This document shows positions 1 to 7,237 of a DNA stretch of 64,000 nt, piece after piece (positions within the stretch are counted from its first letter, which is position 1; every line of letters starts with the position of its first letter). The notes below the pieces were generated by a model. The model was not told the DNA's origin. It made no database searches and worked only from the letters and a program-made list of their open reading frames with translations. Made by a program: the position numbers and the translations under genes. Source of the DNA: Cyclobacteriaceae bacterium. Lineage in GTDB: Bacteria > Bacteroidota > Bacteroidia > Cytophagales > Cyclobacteriaceae. The stretch spans positions 1 to 64,000 of the forward strand of contig JAFIEV010000025.1 in the NCBI GenBank assembly GCA_020832305.1, written 5' to 3'.

Positions 1-416
1 AAAGAGCACATACACGAAAAATCGGTGATGAAACAAGAATCTACCGTGACCGCGAAAATGAAATCCTCTTTATGGATTTACGTCAGGTGGGAATTCCATT
101 TGAAAAGAAATTTATTCAGTTTTCAGATGAAGACATCAAAAGAATTACAGGCACTTACCATCAATGGCAAGTAGAGGAAATTGAAAATGTCCCCGAATTC
201 TGTTACTCAGCCACCTTGGAAGAGGTAGCCAAAAAAGACTTTTCCTTAGTGCCGAGCAAATACATTGAGTTTGTCAACCGGGATGAAAACATTGACTTTG
301 ATGAGAAAATGAATGCTTTGAAAAATGAGTTTGCGGACTTGCTAAAAGCCGAAGCCCAATCGAAAGCTGATTTGCTCAAAGTATTTGAGGAGTTGGGATA
401 TCCCATTGATTTATAA
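1..416 (+). CDS. hsdM: Type I restriction-modification DNA methyltransferase, HsdM (C-terminal end only)
   Basis: This is the last 138 codons of an N6-adenine methyltransferase subunit; the reading frame is open from position 3 and the gene starts before the window. The visible part matches the HsdM C-terminal region: a RENEILFMDLRQVG strand, an FSDEDIKRITGTYHQWQ helix and a closing helical tail ending in LGYPIDL. The catalytic NPPF motif lies outside the window. HsdM pairs with HsdS for modification and with HsdR for cleavage. The next gene starts 5 nt after the stop, so an operon is clear. An ATG at 72 is internal and is not a real start. Confidence 0.9.
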   Translation, partial: RAHTRKIGDETRIYRDRENEILFMDLRQVGIPFEKKFIQFSDEDIKRITGTYHQWQVEEIENVPEFCYSATLEEVAKKDFSLVPSKYIEFVNRDENIDFDEKMNALKNEFADLLKAEAQSKADLLKVFEELGYPIDL

Positions 417-421
417 AAGTT

Positions 422-1330
422 ATGGAATTGGTAACTACACAAATTATTGAATCTAAAATCTTCACCATTCGTGGTGCACAAGTAATGCTTGATCGTGATT
501 TGGCAGAAATGTATCAGGTAGAAACTCGCGTATTGAACCAAGCTGTAAAAAGAAATAGTAATCGCTTTCCAGAAAAATTCAGGTTTCAACTTACCGATAA
601 GGAGATTGAAGGCTTGAAATCACAAATGGTGAATTCAAATGCAAGATCACAAATTGTGACCTTGAACAGTTCAGGAAATAAGCAAGGTCAAAATATCAAA
701 TATTTACCCTACGCATTTACCGAACAAGGCGTAGCAATGCTGTCTGCCGTATTAAGAAGTGATAAAGCAGTGATTGTCAGCATTCAGATTATGAATGCCT
801 TTGTAGAAATGCGAAAATATTTATCCCACAATGCAGGACTCTTACAGCGGGTAGAAAGCATAGAATCTAAGCTGCAATTGAACGACCAGCACTTCGAGAA
901 AATATTTACTGCTTTAGAACAGGGAAAGCCCGAAATCAAACAAGATATCTTTTTTAAAGGGCAAATTTTTGATGCCTACAGTTTTGTGGTGGATCTGATT
1001 AAAAAAGCCAAAACGCAACTGATTATTATTGATAACTATATAGACTTGAGCATATTGGAAATGCTGACCGAAAAATCAAAAAATGTACGACTGAAAATCA
1101 TTACGCAAAAAAATACTCCCATCAAAGCATTGGATATCGAAAAGTTCAATGCACAATATGGCAAATTAGAAATACAACACAGCCAAGATTTTCACGATAG
1201 GTTTTTAATCATAGACCAAAAAGAACTGTACCATATTGGTGCCTCGCTCAAAGATTTGGGCAAAAAGTGTTTCGCCTTTTCGCTGATTGAAGATAAAACT
1301 GTGCTGAATAACTTAATTGAGAAAGTATGA
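422..1330 (+). CDS. ORF6N-domain protein with C-terminal phospholipase D-like region
   Basis: A 302-residue protein. Residues about 8-95 match the ORF6N (KilA-N-related) DNA-binding domain found in phage regulators and in restriction operons: LDRDLAEMYQVETRVLNQAV followed by FPEKFRFQLT. A predicted helical linker (about 130-175) follows. Residues 178-302 look like a single phospholipase D-type half: QLIIIDNYID, then H258-D-R260-x4-D265 (an HxK-x4-D motif with Arg for Lys) and YHIGASLKDLG. It sits 5 nt after hsdM and its stop overlaps the hsdS start (ATGA), so it is translated with the R-M genes. Its role is not known; regulation of the R-M system or an accessory nuclease are possibilities. 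The domain calls are by motif and the PLD assignment is less certain. Confidence 0.75.
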   Translation: MELVTTQIIESKIFTIRGAQVMLDRDLAEMYQVETRVLNQAVKRNSNRFPEKFRFQLTDKEIEGLKSQMVNSNARSQIVTLNSSGNKQGQNIKYLPYAFTEQGVAMLSAVLRSDKAVIVSIQIMNAFVEMRKYLSHNAGLLQRVESIESKLQLNDQHFEKIFTALEQGKPEIKQDIFFKGQIFDAYSFVVDLIKKAKTQLIIIDNYIDLSILEMLTEKSKNVRLKIITQKNTPIKALDIEKFNAQYGKLEIQHSQDFHDRFLIIDQKELYHIGASLKDLGKKCFAFSLIEDKTVLNNLIEKV

Positions 1331-2574
1331 AATCGAATTATAGACGTTTAGGAGATTACATAAAACCAATTAAAGTCCGAAACAGCGACTTGAAAGCAAA
1401 GGAACTACTGGGAATCAATATCAATAAATACTTTATGCCCTCGGTAGCAAATGTTGTTGGAACTGATTTGTCTAAATATAAAGTCGTTCAACAAAATCAA
1501 TTTGCTTGCAACAGAATGCACGTAGGTCGAGATTATAGAATACCTGTCGCTGTTTCTCGTAGCGAAGAACCGTTTATGGTTTCACCAGCTTATGATGTTT
1601 TTGAAATCAATGACACTCAAGAGTTGATGCCCGAATATTTGATGATGTGGTTTTCGCGAGGTGAGTTTGATCGGAATGCTTGGTTTTATACAGATGCAGA
1701 TGTAAGAGGTGGATTAGCTTGGCAAGCATTTGAAGATATGCAACTCCCCATCCCCCACATCAATAAACAACGCGAAATTGTAGCCGAATACAACACCATC
1801 CAAAACCGCATCAAACTCAACGAGCAACTCATCCAAAAACTCGAAGAAACCGCACAGGCGATTTATAGGGAGTGGTTTGTGGAGTTTGAATTTCCCTACG
1901 ACTTCGCTCAGGGCAGGCCTGACGAAAATGGAAAGCCTTATAAAAGTAATGGAGGGGAAATGGTTTGGTGTGAGGAGTTGGAGAAGGAAATTCCGAAGGG
2001 GTGGGAAGTTGTTTCGGTGAAAGATTTTTGTAAAGAAATGAAATCAGGGGGAACACCAAGCAGAGACAATAATAATTATTGGGATTCAAAAGATATACCT
2101 TGGTTAAAAACAGGAGAAGTATGCAACAGGGTTTTAATTTCATCAGAAGAACATATTTCAATTGAAGGCTGTAAAAACAGTTCTGCCAAAATATTGCCAA
2201 TTAACACTGTTTTAATTGCAATGTATGGAGAAGGAAAAACAAAAGGTCAAGCAGGTTATTTGAGATTCGAAGCAACAACGAATCAAGCTTGTTGTGCAAT
2301 GATTTGTGAAAATGAATCATATTCGACATTCCTTTATTATTTTCTAAGGATTAAACAATCCGAAATTGCGAATCTAGCAAATGGTGGAGCACAGCCGAAC
2401 TTGAGTAAAGAGCTAATTGAGAACATTAGGATTATCAGACCAAGTCCTAATGATATTAATAAACATGATTTTGTTAAGTTCATTAATTATAGTGAAATTT
2501 TAGAAAGAGAAAACCAAAAGCTAACGGAACTGAAAGACTTGTTGCTTTCTAAGTTGGCGACAGTAGAAAATTAA
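1327..2574 (+). CDS. hsdS: Type I restriction-modification specificity subunit, HsdS
   Basis: This 415-residue subunit recognises the bipartite DNA target and bridges two HsdM and two HsdR. It has two target-recognition domains, about residues 1-145 and 215-370. Each is followed by a conserved helical spacer: INKQREIVAEYNTIQNRI at about 145-190 and the C-terminal EILERENQKLTELKDLLLSKL. The second half opens with EIPKGWEVVSVKDF and contains SGGTPS, typical of HsdS. It overlaps the previous gene by 4 nt. The linker between the halves contains a dispersed nucleotide repeat read in frame (see 1899-1923). The target sequence cannot be read from the protein. Confidence 0.92.
   Translation: MKSNYRRLGDYIKPIKVRNSDLKAKELLGININKYFMPSVANVVGTDLSKYKVVQQNQFACNRMHVGRDYRIPVAVSRSEEPFMVSPAYDVFEINDTQELMPEYLMMWFSRGEFDRNAWFYTDADVRGGLAWQAFEDMQLPIPHINKQREIVAEYNTIQNRIKLNEQLIQKLEETAQAIYREWFVEFEFPYDFAQGRPDENGKPYKSNGGEMVWCEELEKEIPKGWEVVSVKDFCKEMKSGGTPSRDNNNYWDSKDIPWLKTGEVCNRVLISSEEHISIEGCKNSSAKILPINTVLIAMYGEGKTKGQAGYLRFEATTNQACCAMICENESYSTFLYYFLRIKQSEIANLANGGAQPNLSKELIENIRIIRPSPNDINKHDFVKFINYSEILERENQKLTELKDLLLSKLATVEN
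1899..1923 (+). repeat. In-frame copy of the dispersed CTTCGCTCAGGGCAGG repeat within hsdS
   Basis: The stretch encodes Tyr-Asp-Phe-Ala-Gln-Gly-Arg-Pro in the HsdS linker, and its complement reads CPERSRR. This short sequence recurs across genomes of Bacteroidota and other phyla and often lies between or inside genes. Here it sits in the variable linker between the two HsdS halves, so it adds residues without breaking the frame. I recognise it from its sequence; I have not counted copies. Confidence 0.55.
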
Positions 2575-2579
2575 AAGAT

Positions 2580-2693
2580 ATGAAAGATCTTAAATGCATC
2601 AACGAGCAGTTAAAAGAAAGCATTAAACCACTTTGGCCAGTGCTGATGAAAGGGGTTGTGGAGAGTATGGAAATGCAAATAGTAGAACGTTAA
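2580..2693 (+). CDS. Possible 37-residue small protein between hsdS and the SIR2 gene
   Basis: An ATG 5 nt after the hsdS stop opens 37 codons, starting MKDLKCINEQLKES and ending MEMQIVER, with a stop 19 nt before the SIR2 gene. The peptide looks amphipathic and helical. The tight fit between two operon genes favours translation, but there is no clear ribosome binding site (usual in this phylum) and I recognise no family. It could be a remnant or chance. Confidence 0.35.
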   Translation: MKDLKCINEQLKESIKPLWPVLMKGVVESMEMQIVER

Positions 2694-2712
2694 AATAACA
2701 GATAATTAAGAT

Positions 2713-3987
2713 ATGTCGCCAAAAATTCCAGAAGAAAACCAAGAGGATAAATTTAAAGGGTATTTGTCCGATGAAAATAAGAAAAACCATATCAAATTTG
2801 TGTTTCAAGATTGTAACATAAATTTTTTGATTGGATCGGGTTTATCCACTCCTTTTTTTGGAACATTGGGTAAAATTGAAGAATGGCTTACAGATTTAGA
2901 AGAATCCAAAGACTTGCTAATAAGTGATGAGCAATATAAGTTTATTAAAGCATCTTTGTACAATGCTTATTTTGAAGTAGCAATGCAGGGAAGTTTAGAC
3001 ATTCTAAATTTTGATGTTGATGTTACAGAATATCTGGAAATTTATGATACAGATACCCCAGATGATGAGAATTTCAAAAAGCTAAATAATACGTTTTTAA
3101 GCTACAAAGATTTCCTGAATACTTTAAACCATATCTTATACGAAAGAAGAAGTAATACGGTATCTAAGCAAGTAAATTTGTTTACTACCAACATTGATAT
3201 ATTCCTTGAAAAGACGCTAGAGCATTTAGACTTACATTTTAACGATGGTTTCAATGGCATTTTCAAAAAGAAGTTTAGTTTGAGTAATTTCAAAAAGTCG
3301 TTTTATCAAAAGAGCCTCCAGTACGATAACATTTCAGAAATTCCAGTTTTCAACTTGTTAAAGGTTCACGGCTCGGTAACTTGGAAAATGATTAGTGAGA
3401 ATATCCAGTTTTCAAGATTAGGATATGTTAAAAGAATTGCAGAACTCAAAGAGAAAGGGGAATTTGAATTAATTGAAATAATCAAACGCAATTATGAGAA
3501 ATGGGAAAACGATAAGGAAGATTTAACTCTAAATGATATTATAGGACTGGCAGAAGGTTTTGACGATATACCAGATTTATCAAAATTCCTAAGACTGTAC
3601 GAGAAACTCCAAATCATAAACCCTACTAAAGAAAAATTCAAGGACACGACCTTTAACAAGACTTATTACGAGTTGTTAAGGCTGTATGCCAATGAATTAG
3701 AAAAAGAAAATACAGTCTTGTTTGTCATGGGGTTTTCAATGGCAGATGAGCATATTAGAGAAATTACAATTAGAGCCTTAAAATCAAATCCCACTTTGAA
3801 AGTGTTTTTTGTGGCATTCAAAGAAAATGATACTGAAAAGCTAAATGATTATTTAGAAAATAGATCTTATCATAATTTAGAAATATTAGCCCCAGAAGAA
3901 TTTTTTGGTTTGCAAAAATTTAATAACCAAATACTTATCCCGCTTTTGGAAGAAGTTAGAAAAAGTAATAATCGAAAAAAGTATTAA
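2713..3987 (+). CDS. SIR2-like NADase, SIR2-HerA defence pair
   Basis: A 424-residue SIR2-family protein. The Rossmann NAD-binding loop is NFLIGSGLS (G41-S-G43), the conserved TTNID motif gives N160 and D162, and the catalytic histidine candidate is H219 in KVHGS. GFSMADEHI at 340-348 matches the late SIR2_2-type motif. In defence systems such proteins hydrolyse NAD+ to stop phage production by harming the infected cell. The stop is 3 nt before the HerA gene, so the two are translationally coupled. This pairing is the known SIR2-HerA type, where the proteins form one large complex. The gene is visibly richer in A/T than hsdR, which suggests separate acquisition. Confidence 0.85.
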   Translation: MSPKIPEENQEDKFKGYLSDENKKNHIKFVFQDCNINFLIGSGLSTPFFGTLGKIEEWLTDLEESKDLLISDEQYKFIKASLYNAYFEVAMQGSLDILNFDVDVTEYLEIYDTDTPDDENFKKLNNTFLSYKDFLNTLNHILYERRSNTVSKQVNLFTTNIDIFLEKTLEHLDLHFNDGFNGIFKKKFSLSNFKKSFYQKSLQYDNISEIPVFNLLKVHGSVTWKMISENIQFSRLGYVKRIAELKEKGEFELIEIIKRNYEKWENDKEDLTLNDIIGLAEGFDDIPDLSKFLRLYEKLQIINPTKEKFKDTTFNKTYYELLRLYANELEKENTVLFVMGFSMADEHIREITIRALKSNPTLKVFFVAFKENDTEKLNDYLENRSYHNLEILAPEEFFGLQKFNNQILIPLLEEVRKSNNRKKY

Positions 3988-3990
3988 GCA

Positions 3991-5892
3991 ATGAAAGAGT
4001 TATTGCAGAAAGACTCCATTTTTAGGGTTGGCAAAGTTATTTCGGTTGAGGGCAGAACCGTAAAGGTTGAAGTGGATAAAACTAAGAATAGTGCTCACAT
4101 ACTTTATAATGGAGATTTACTGCGAAACATTGCTGTAAATAGTTATATCAAAATCACAAAAGGGTTTACCAAAATTATTGGAAAGGTTGAGGGGGAATTT
4201 ATTGTTGAGGATAAGCAATTTGTGGATAAAGAATACAAAAGCGAGAAGCAAAAAATAAAGCGTATTCTACAAATTAGCCTACTGGGATTTTTTGGCAAAA
4301 AAGATTTTGAACGAGGAATAAAAGAGTTGCCTCTTATCAATAATGAATGCTTTTTGTTAGATAGGGATGAGTTTGAAGCGGTACACGACTTTGTAAATAG
4401 TTCGGACAAGCCTTTGACGATTGGTAAACTTACTCACGAAAATATCCAACCCATACGCATTGGAATAAATGATTTGTTCGCAAGCCATATCGGTATTTTT
4501 GGAAATACAGGAAGTGGAAAATCCTATACTCTGGCAAAGATTTATAATGAGCTGTTTTTGGAACTTTTGAAATACCAAAATTTCAAGAATAATTCTCAAT
4601 TCGTTTTTATAGATTTCAATGGAGAGTACATTGAAAATAAAAGTGGCAAGGATATAATTATTGATGAAGCTAGTAAAGAACTATATGAGTTAAGTACAGA
4701 AGGAACTCCTAAAGACCAGTACCCTATTTCTAAAAAGTCTATAAATGATTTAGATTTTTGGTCAATTATTCTGGAAGCAACAGAAAAAACCCAAAAGCCT
4801 TTTCTGAAAAGATCATTAAGAAAAGATTTAGATGATATAGATATACAAAATACAATCAATGAGATTTTAGTGGAAATATTGACTAAAGGCGATAAGGAGT
4901 TAGGTGTAAAAGCAATTACAAATTTCTTATGGGAACTTAAACCATTAGTAACAAATGAGGGTAATATCTTAGAACTGATTAATTGGGTTCAAGACAATCT
5001 AAGCACTTATAATGGTGGTGGATTTTATTTGAGAAATGCGCAAGGCGGCATTGATAAGCACGAAATGGCAAATGCAATAGAAGAGATTAGCCCAATGGTA
5101 AATGGGTTAAGTTTCAATTTAGAAGATGAACTTTCACTAATTAGGTTCAAAATAATACTAACCTATTATACTGAAATAGTTAGAGGGCATTCCAATAAAG
5201 AACACTTGTCTCCATTGATGAAAAGGCTTGATAATCGGATAAGTGATATTAAAAAAGTTGTGGTTGTTCAAGAGGATGAAAAAGATAAAAACATTCAAGT
5301 AATTTCACTTAGAGATGTAAATATTAGCATTAGAAAGGTTTTACCGTTACTAATCTGTAAACAGCTTTATGAAGAAAAAAAGTCTGAAAATGATAAAACT
5401 AAGTCTTTGAATATAATAATTGATGAGGCTCATAATATCCTTTCTGCACTTTCACAAAGAGAAACCGAAACTTGGAAAGATTATAGACTTGAAACTTTTG
5501 AGGAGATAATCAAAGAGGGAAGAAAGTTTGGGGTATTCCTTACTATTGCAAGTCAAAGACCCTCAGATATTTCTGCAACAATTATTTCGCAGCTTCATAA
5601 CTTCTTTTTACATAGGCTAATTAATAATAACGATATAAAGGCAGTTGAAAGAACAGTATCTTACTTAGATAAACTTTCTTTTGAGTCTTTACCTATCCTG
5701 CCAACAGGAACGTGTATTTTGGCAGGGTTGTCCGCACATGTGCCTGTAATGGTCGATGTTGGGGAAATCCCAGAAGAAAACGAACCAGATAACAAAACAA
5801 TCAAACTAACAGATTTTTGGTATGACAACATTGAACCGCAAGATGAGATTGAAGGTAGCATAGAAGATTTTAATGACGACCTTCCATTTTAA
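3991..5892 (+). CDS. herA: HerA-family ATPase, partner of SIR2 defence protein
   Basis: A 633-residue FtsK/HerA-class ATPase. An N-terminal HAS-type barrel (about 1-75) comes first, then the DUF87 ATPase core: Walker A G171-NTGSGKS178, and Walker B IIIDEAH with D478-E479. It is followed by REGRKFG and TIASQRPSDI, motifs shared by HerA hexamers. A long helical insert lies between Walker A and B. HerA proteins are hexameric DNA translocases; next to SIR2 genes they assemble with the NADase and control or support its activity. It begins 3 nt after the SIR2 stop and rhuM follows after 11 nt. The acidic C-terminal tail (EGSIEDFNDDLPF) is notable. Confidence 0.85.
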   Translation: MKELLQKDSIFRVGKVISVEGRTVKVEVDKTKNSAHILYNGDLLRNIAVNSYIKITKGFTKIIGKVEGEFIVEDKQFVDKEYKSEKQKIKRILQISLLGFFGKKDFERGIKELPLINNECFLLDRDEFEAVHDFVNSSDKPLTIGKLTHENIQPIRIGINDLFASHIGIFGNTGSGKSYTLAKIYNELFLELLKYQNFKNNSQFVFIDFNGEYIENKSGKDIIIDEASKELYELSTEGTPKDQYPISKKSINDLDFWSIILEATEKTQKPFLKRSLRKDLDDIDIQNTINEILVEILTKGDKELGVKAITNFLWELKPLVTNEGNILELINWVQDNLSTYNGGGFYLRNAQGGIDKHEMANAIEEISPMVNGLSFNLEDELSLIRFKIILTYYTEIVRGHSNKEHLSPLMKRLDNRISDIKKVVVVQEDEKDKNIQVISLRDVNISIRKVLPLLICKQLYEEKKSENDKTKSLNIIIDEAHNILSALSQRETETWKDYRLETFEEIIKEGRKFGVFLTIASQRPSDISATIISQLHNFFLHRLINNNDIKAVERTVSYLDKLSFESLPILPTGTCILAGLSAHVPVMVDVGEIPEENEPDNKTIKLTDFWYDNIEPQDEIEGSIEDFNDDLPF

Positions 5893-5903
5893 TTAAAAAC
5901 AAT

Positions 5904-6908
5904 ATGAATAGCGACATCCTTATATACCAAAACCCAGAAGGCAACATCAAAATAGATGTTCGCTTGCAGGAAGAAACCGTTTGGCTTACTCAGTCACAAA
6001 TTTGTGAACTCTTTCAAAAGTCAAAATCTACTGTAAGTGAACATATTAGTAATGTTTTCGTGGAAGGAGAACTAGACCCAAATGCAACTGTTCGGAAATT
6101 CCGAACAGTTCAAATTGAGGGTAGTCGTGAGGTTGAAAGAGAGCTTGAGCATTACAACTTAGACGTTATCATCTCAGTTGGATATCGTGTAAAATCCCCC
6201 CAAGGCACACAGTTCCGTATTTGGGCAACCCAAAGACTGAAAGAGTACATTATTAAAGGTTTTTCCCTTAATGACGACCGTTTCAAGTCGGGCAGTTCGA
6301 TGAACTATTTCAACGAATTGCAGGAACGCATCCGGGAAATACGTCTTTCTGAACGCTTTTTCTATCAGAAAATCAAAGACATCTACACCACCAGTATTGA
6401 TTATGACCCCAGGGACGAGAAAACCATTGAGTTTTTCAAAGTAGTGCAAAATAAGCTCTTGTGGGCCATCAGCGAGCAAACCGCAGCGGAGTTGGTGTAT
6501 CGCAGAGCCGATGCCTCTTTGCCCTTGATGGGTATGCTATCTTATGATAAAAAAGGAACGGTTTCCGTCAAAAAATCGGATGTGAGTGTTGCTAAAAACT
6601 ATCTGAACGAAGATGAAATAAAATTGCTTGGGTTGTTGGTGGAACAATACCTTGCTTTTGCCGAAACGATGGCACAGCAGCGAACACCTATGTATATGAA
6701 AGACTGGATTCAGCGGCTTGACTCCATTCTCCAATTAAACGGTAGGGAATTATTGAGCCACGCTGGAAAAATCAGCCACGAAAAGGCATTGAAAAAATCA
6801 AATGAAGAATTTGAAAAATATCAACTTTCACAAAAGGCATTGGAAAAAGAGCAGAGCTTGAAAGAATTGGAAGAAGATCTCGAGAAGTTGAAGAAACCAA
6901 AGAAATGA
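5904..6908 (+). CDS. RhuM-family protein
   Basis: A 334-residue Virulence_RhuM-family protein. The N-terminal DNA-binding-like part reads EETVWLTQSQICELFQKSKSTVSEHI, then ELEHYNLDVIISVGYRVKSPQGTQFRIWAT, the family's most recognisable block. The C-terminal 35 residues are a charged coiled coil. The family is named after a Salmonella gene, occurs widely in restriction and defence islands, and its molecular role is not settled. Its stop overlaps (ATGA) a start codon identical to that of hsdR, which indicates that hsdR once followed directly. Confidence 0.85.
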   Translation: MNSDILIYQNPEGNIKIDVRLQEETVWLTQSQICELFQKSKSTVSEHISNVFVEGELDPNATVRKFRTVQIEGSREVERELEHYNLDVIISVGYRVKSPQGTQFRIWATQRLKEYIIKGFSLNDDRFKSGSSMNYFNELQERIREIRLSERFFYQKIKDIYTTSIDYDPRDEKTIEFFKVVQNKLLWAISEQTAAELVYRRADASLPLMGMLSYDKKGTVSVKKSDVSVAKNYLNEDEIKLLGLLVEQYLAFAETMAQQRTPMYMKDWIQRLDSILQLNGRELLSHAGKISHEKALKKSNEEFEKYQLSQKALEKEQSLKELEEDLEKLKKPKK

Positions 6909-6934
6909 AATTCACCGAAGAAAAATTGGAAAAG
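6905..6934 (+). repeat. Left copy of a 30-bp direct repeat flanking the ATPase insert
   Basis: 29 of 30 bases match 8794-8823. The two copies bracket the AlbA_2 debris and the ATPase gene. The pattern fits an insertion that duplicated the target, or recombination between two operons that both contained this hsdR start. Confidence 0.75.
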
Positions 6935-6943
6935 TCCCGATGA
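6905..6943 (+). pseudogene. Orphan 5' fragment of hsdR
   Basis: The first ten codons repeat the hsdR start (MKFTEEKLEK) at nucleotide level: 6905-6934 against 8794-8823 differ at one base of 30. After that the sequence diverges and a stop follows two codons later. The fragment overlaps the rhuM stop by ATGA, as expected for the original rhuM-hsdR junction. Confidence 0.75.
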
Positions 6944-7153
6944 GCGAAAACCAAAACATAGAATCGAAGCAAAGCTGGCACGATGACTACCTCATTGGGT
7001 ATTAGGAAATACTAATCAGTGAATCCTGATTTGCTTACTCGAATATGTAACCAAGTCGGTAACTAAGTCAGTAACCAAGGGTTGGTAAAAGACCTCAAAG
7101 AAAATCAAGTGAAGCTTCTAGAATTGATAGAAATAAGCATAATAATTTCCTAA
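6940..7153 (+). pseudogene. Decayed AlbA_2 / COG2865 DNA-binding protein gene
   Basis: ATG at 6940 opens MSENQNIESKQSWHDDYL, the hallmark start of AlbA_2-domain proteins (COG2865), but a stop comes after 21 codons. From 7047 the sequence encodes V-T-K-S repeats (VTKSVTKSVTK). After a frameshift near 7080 it encodes LVKDLKENQVKLLELIE, the usual linker and winged-helix end of the same family. So both ends of one gene remain and the several-hundred-codon middle is lost. These proteins commonly accompany type I R-M and abortive systems. The gene cannot make a functional protein. Confidence 0.7.
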
Positions 7154-7192
7154 AAACTTTCAATTGGGGTAAATTATGTAATTTTAGATAGA

Positions 7193-7220
7193 TTGTAATC
7201 TTCTTATATTTTTATATTTG
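7193..7220 (+). promoter_or_regulatory. Bacteroidota-type promoter for the ATPase gene
   Basis: TATATTTG at 7213-7220 fits the -7 consensus TAnnTTTG exactly. An ATTG at 7192-7195 is a -33-like element 17 nt upstream. The predicted transcript starts near 7227, about 10 nt before the ATG. The ATPase gene therefore seems to carry its own promoter inside the operon. Confidence 0.55.
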
Positions 7221-7237
7221 TCAAAATAAGAGATTTT

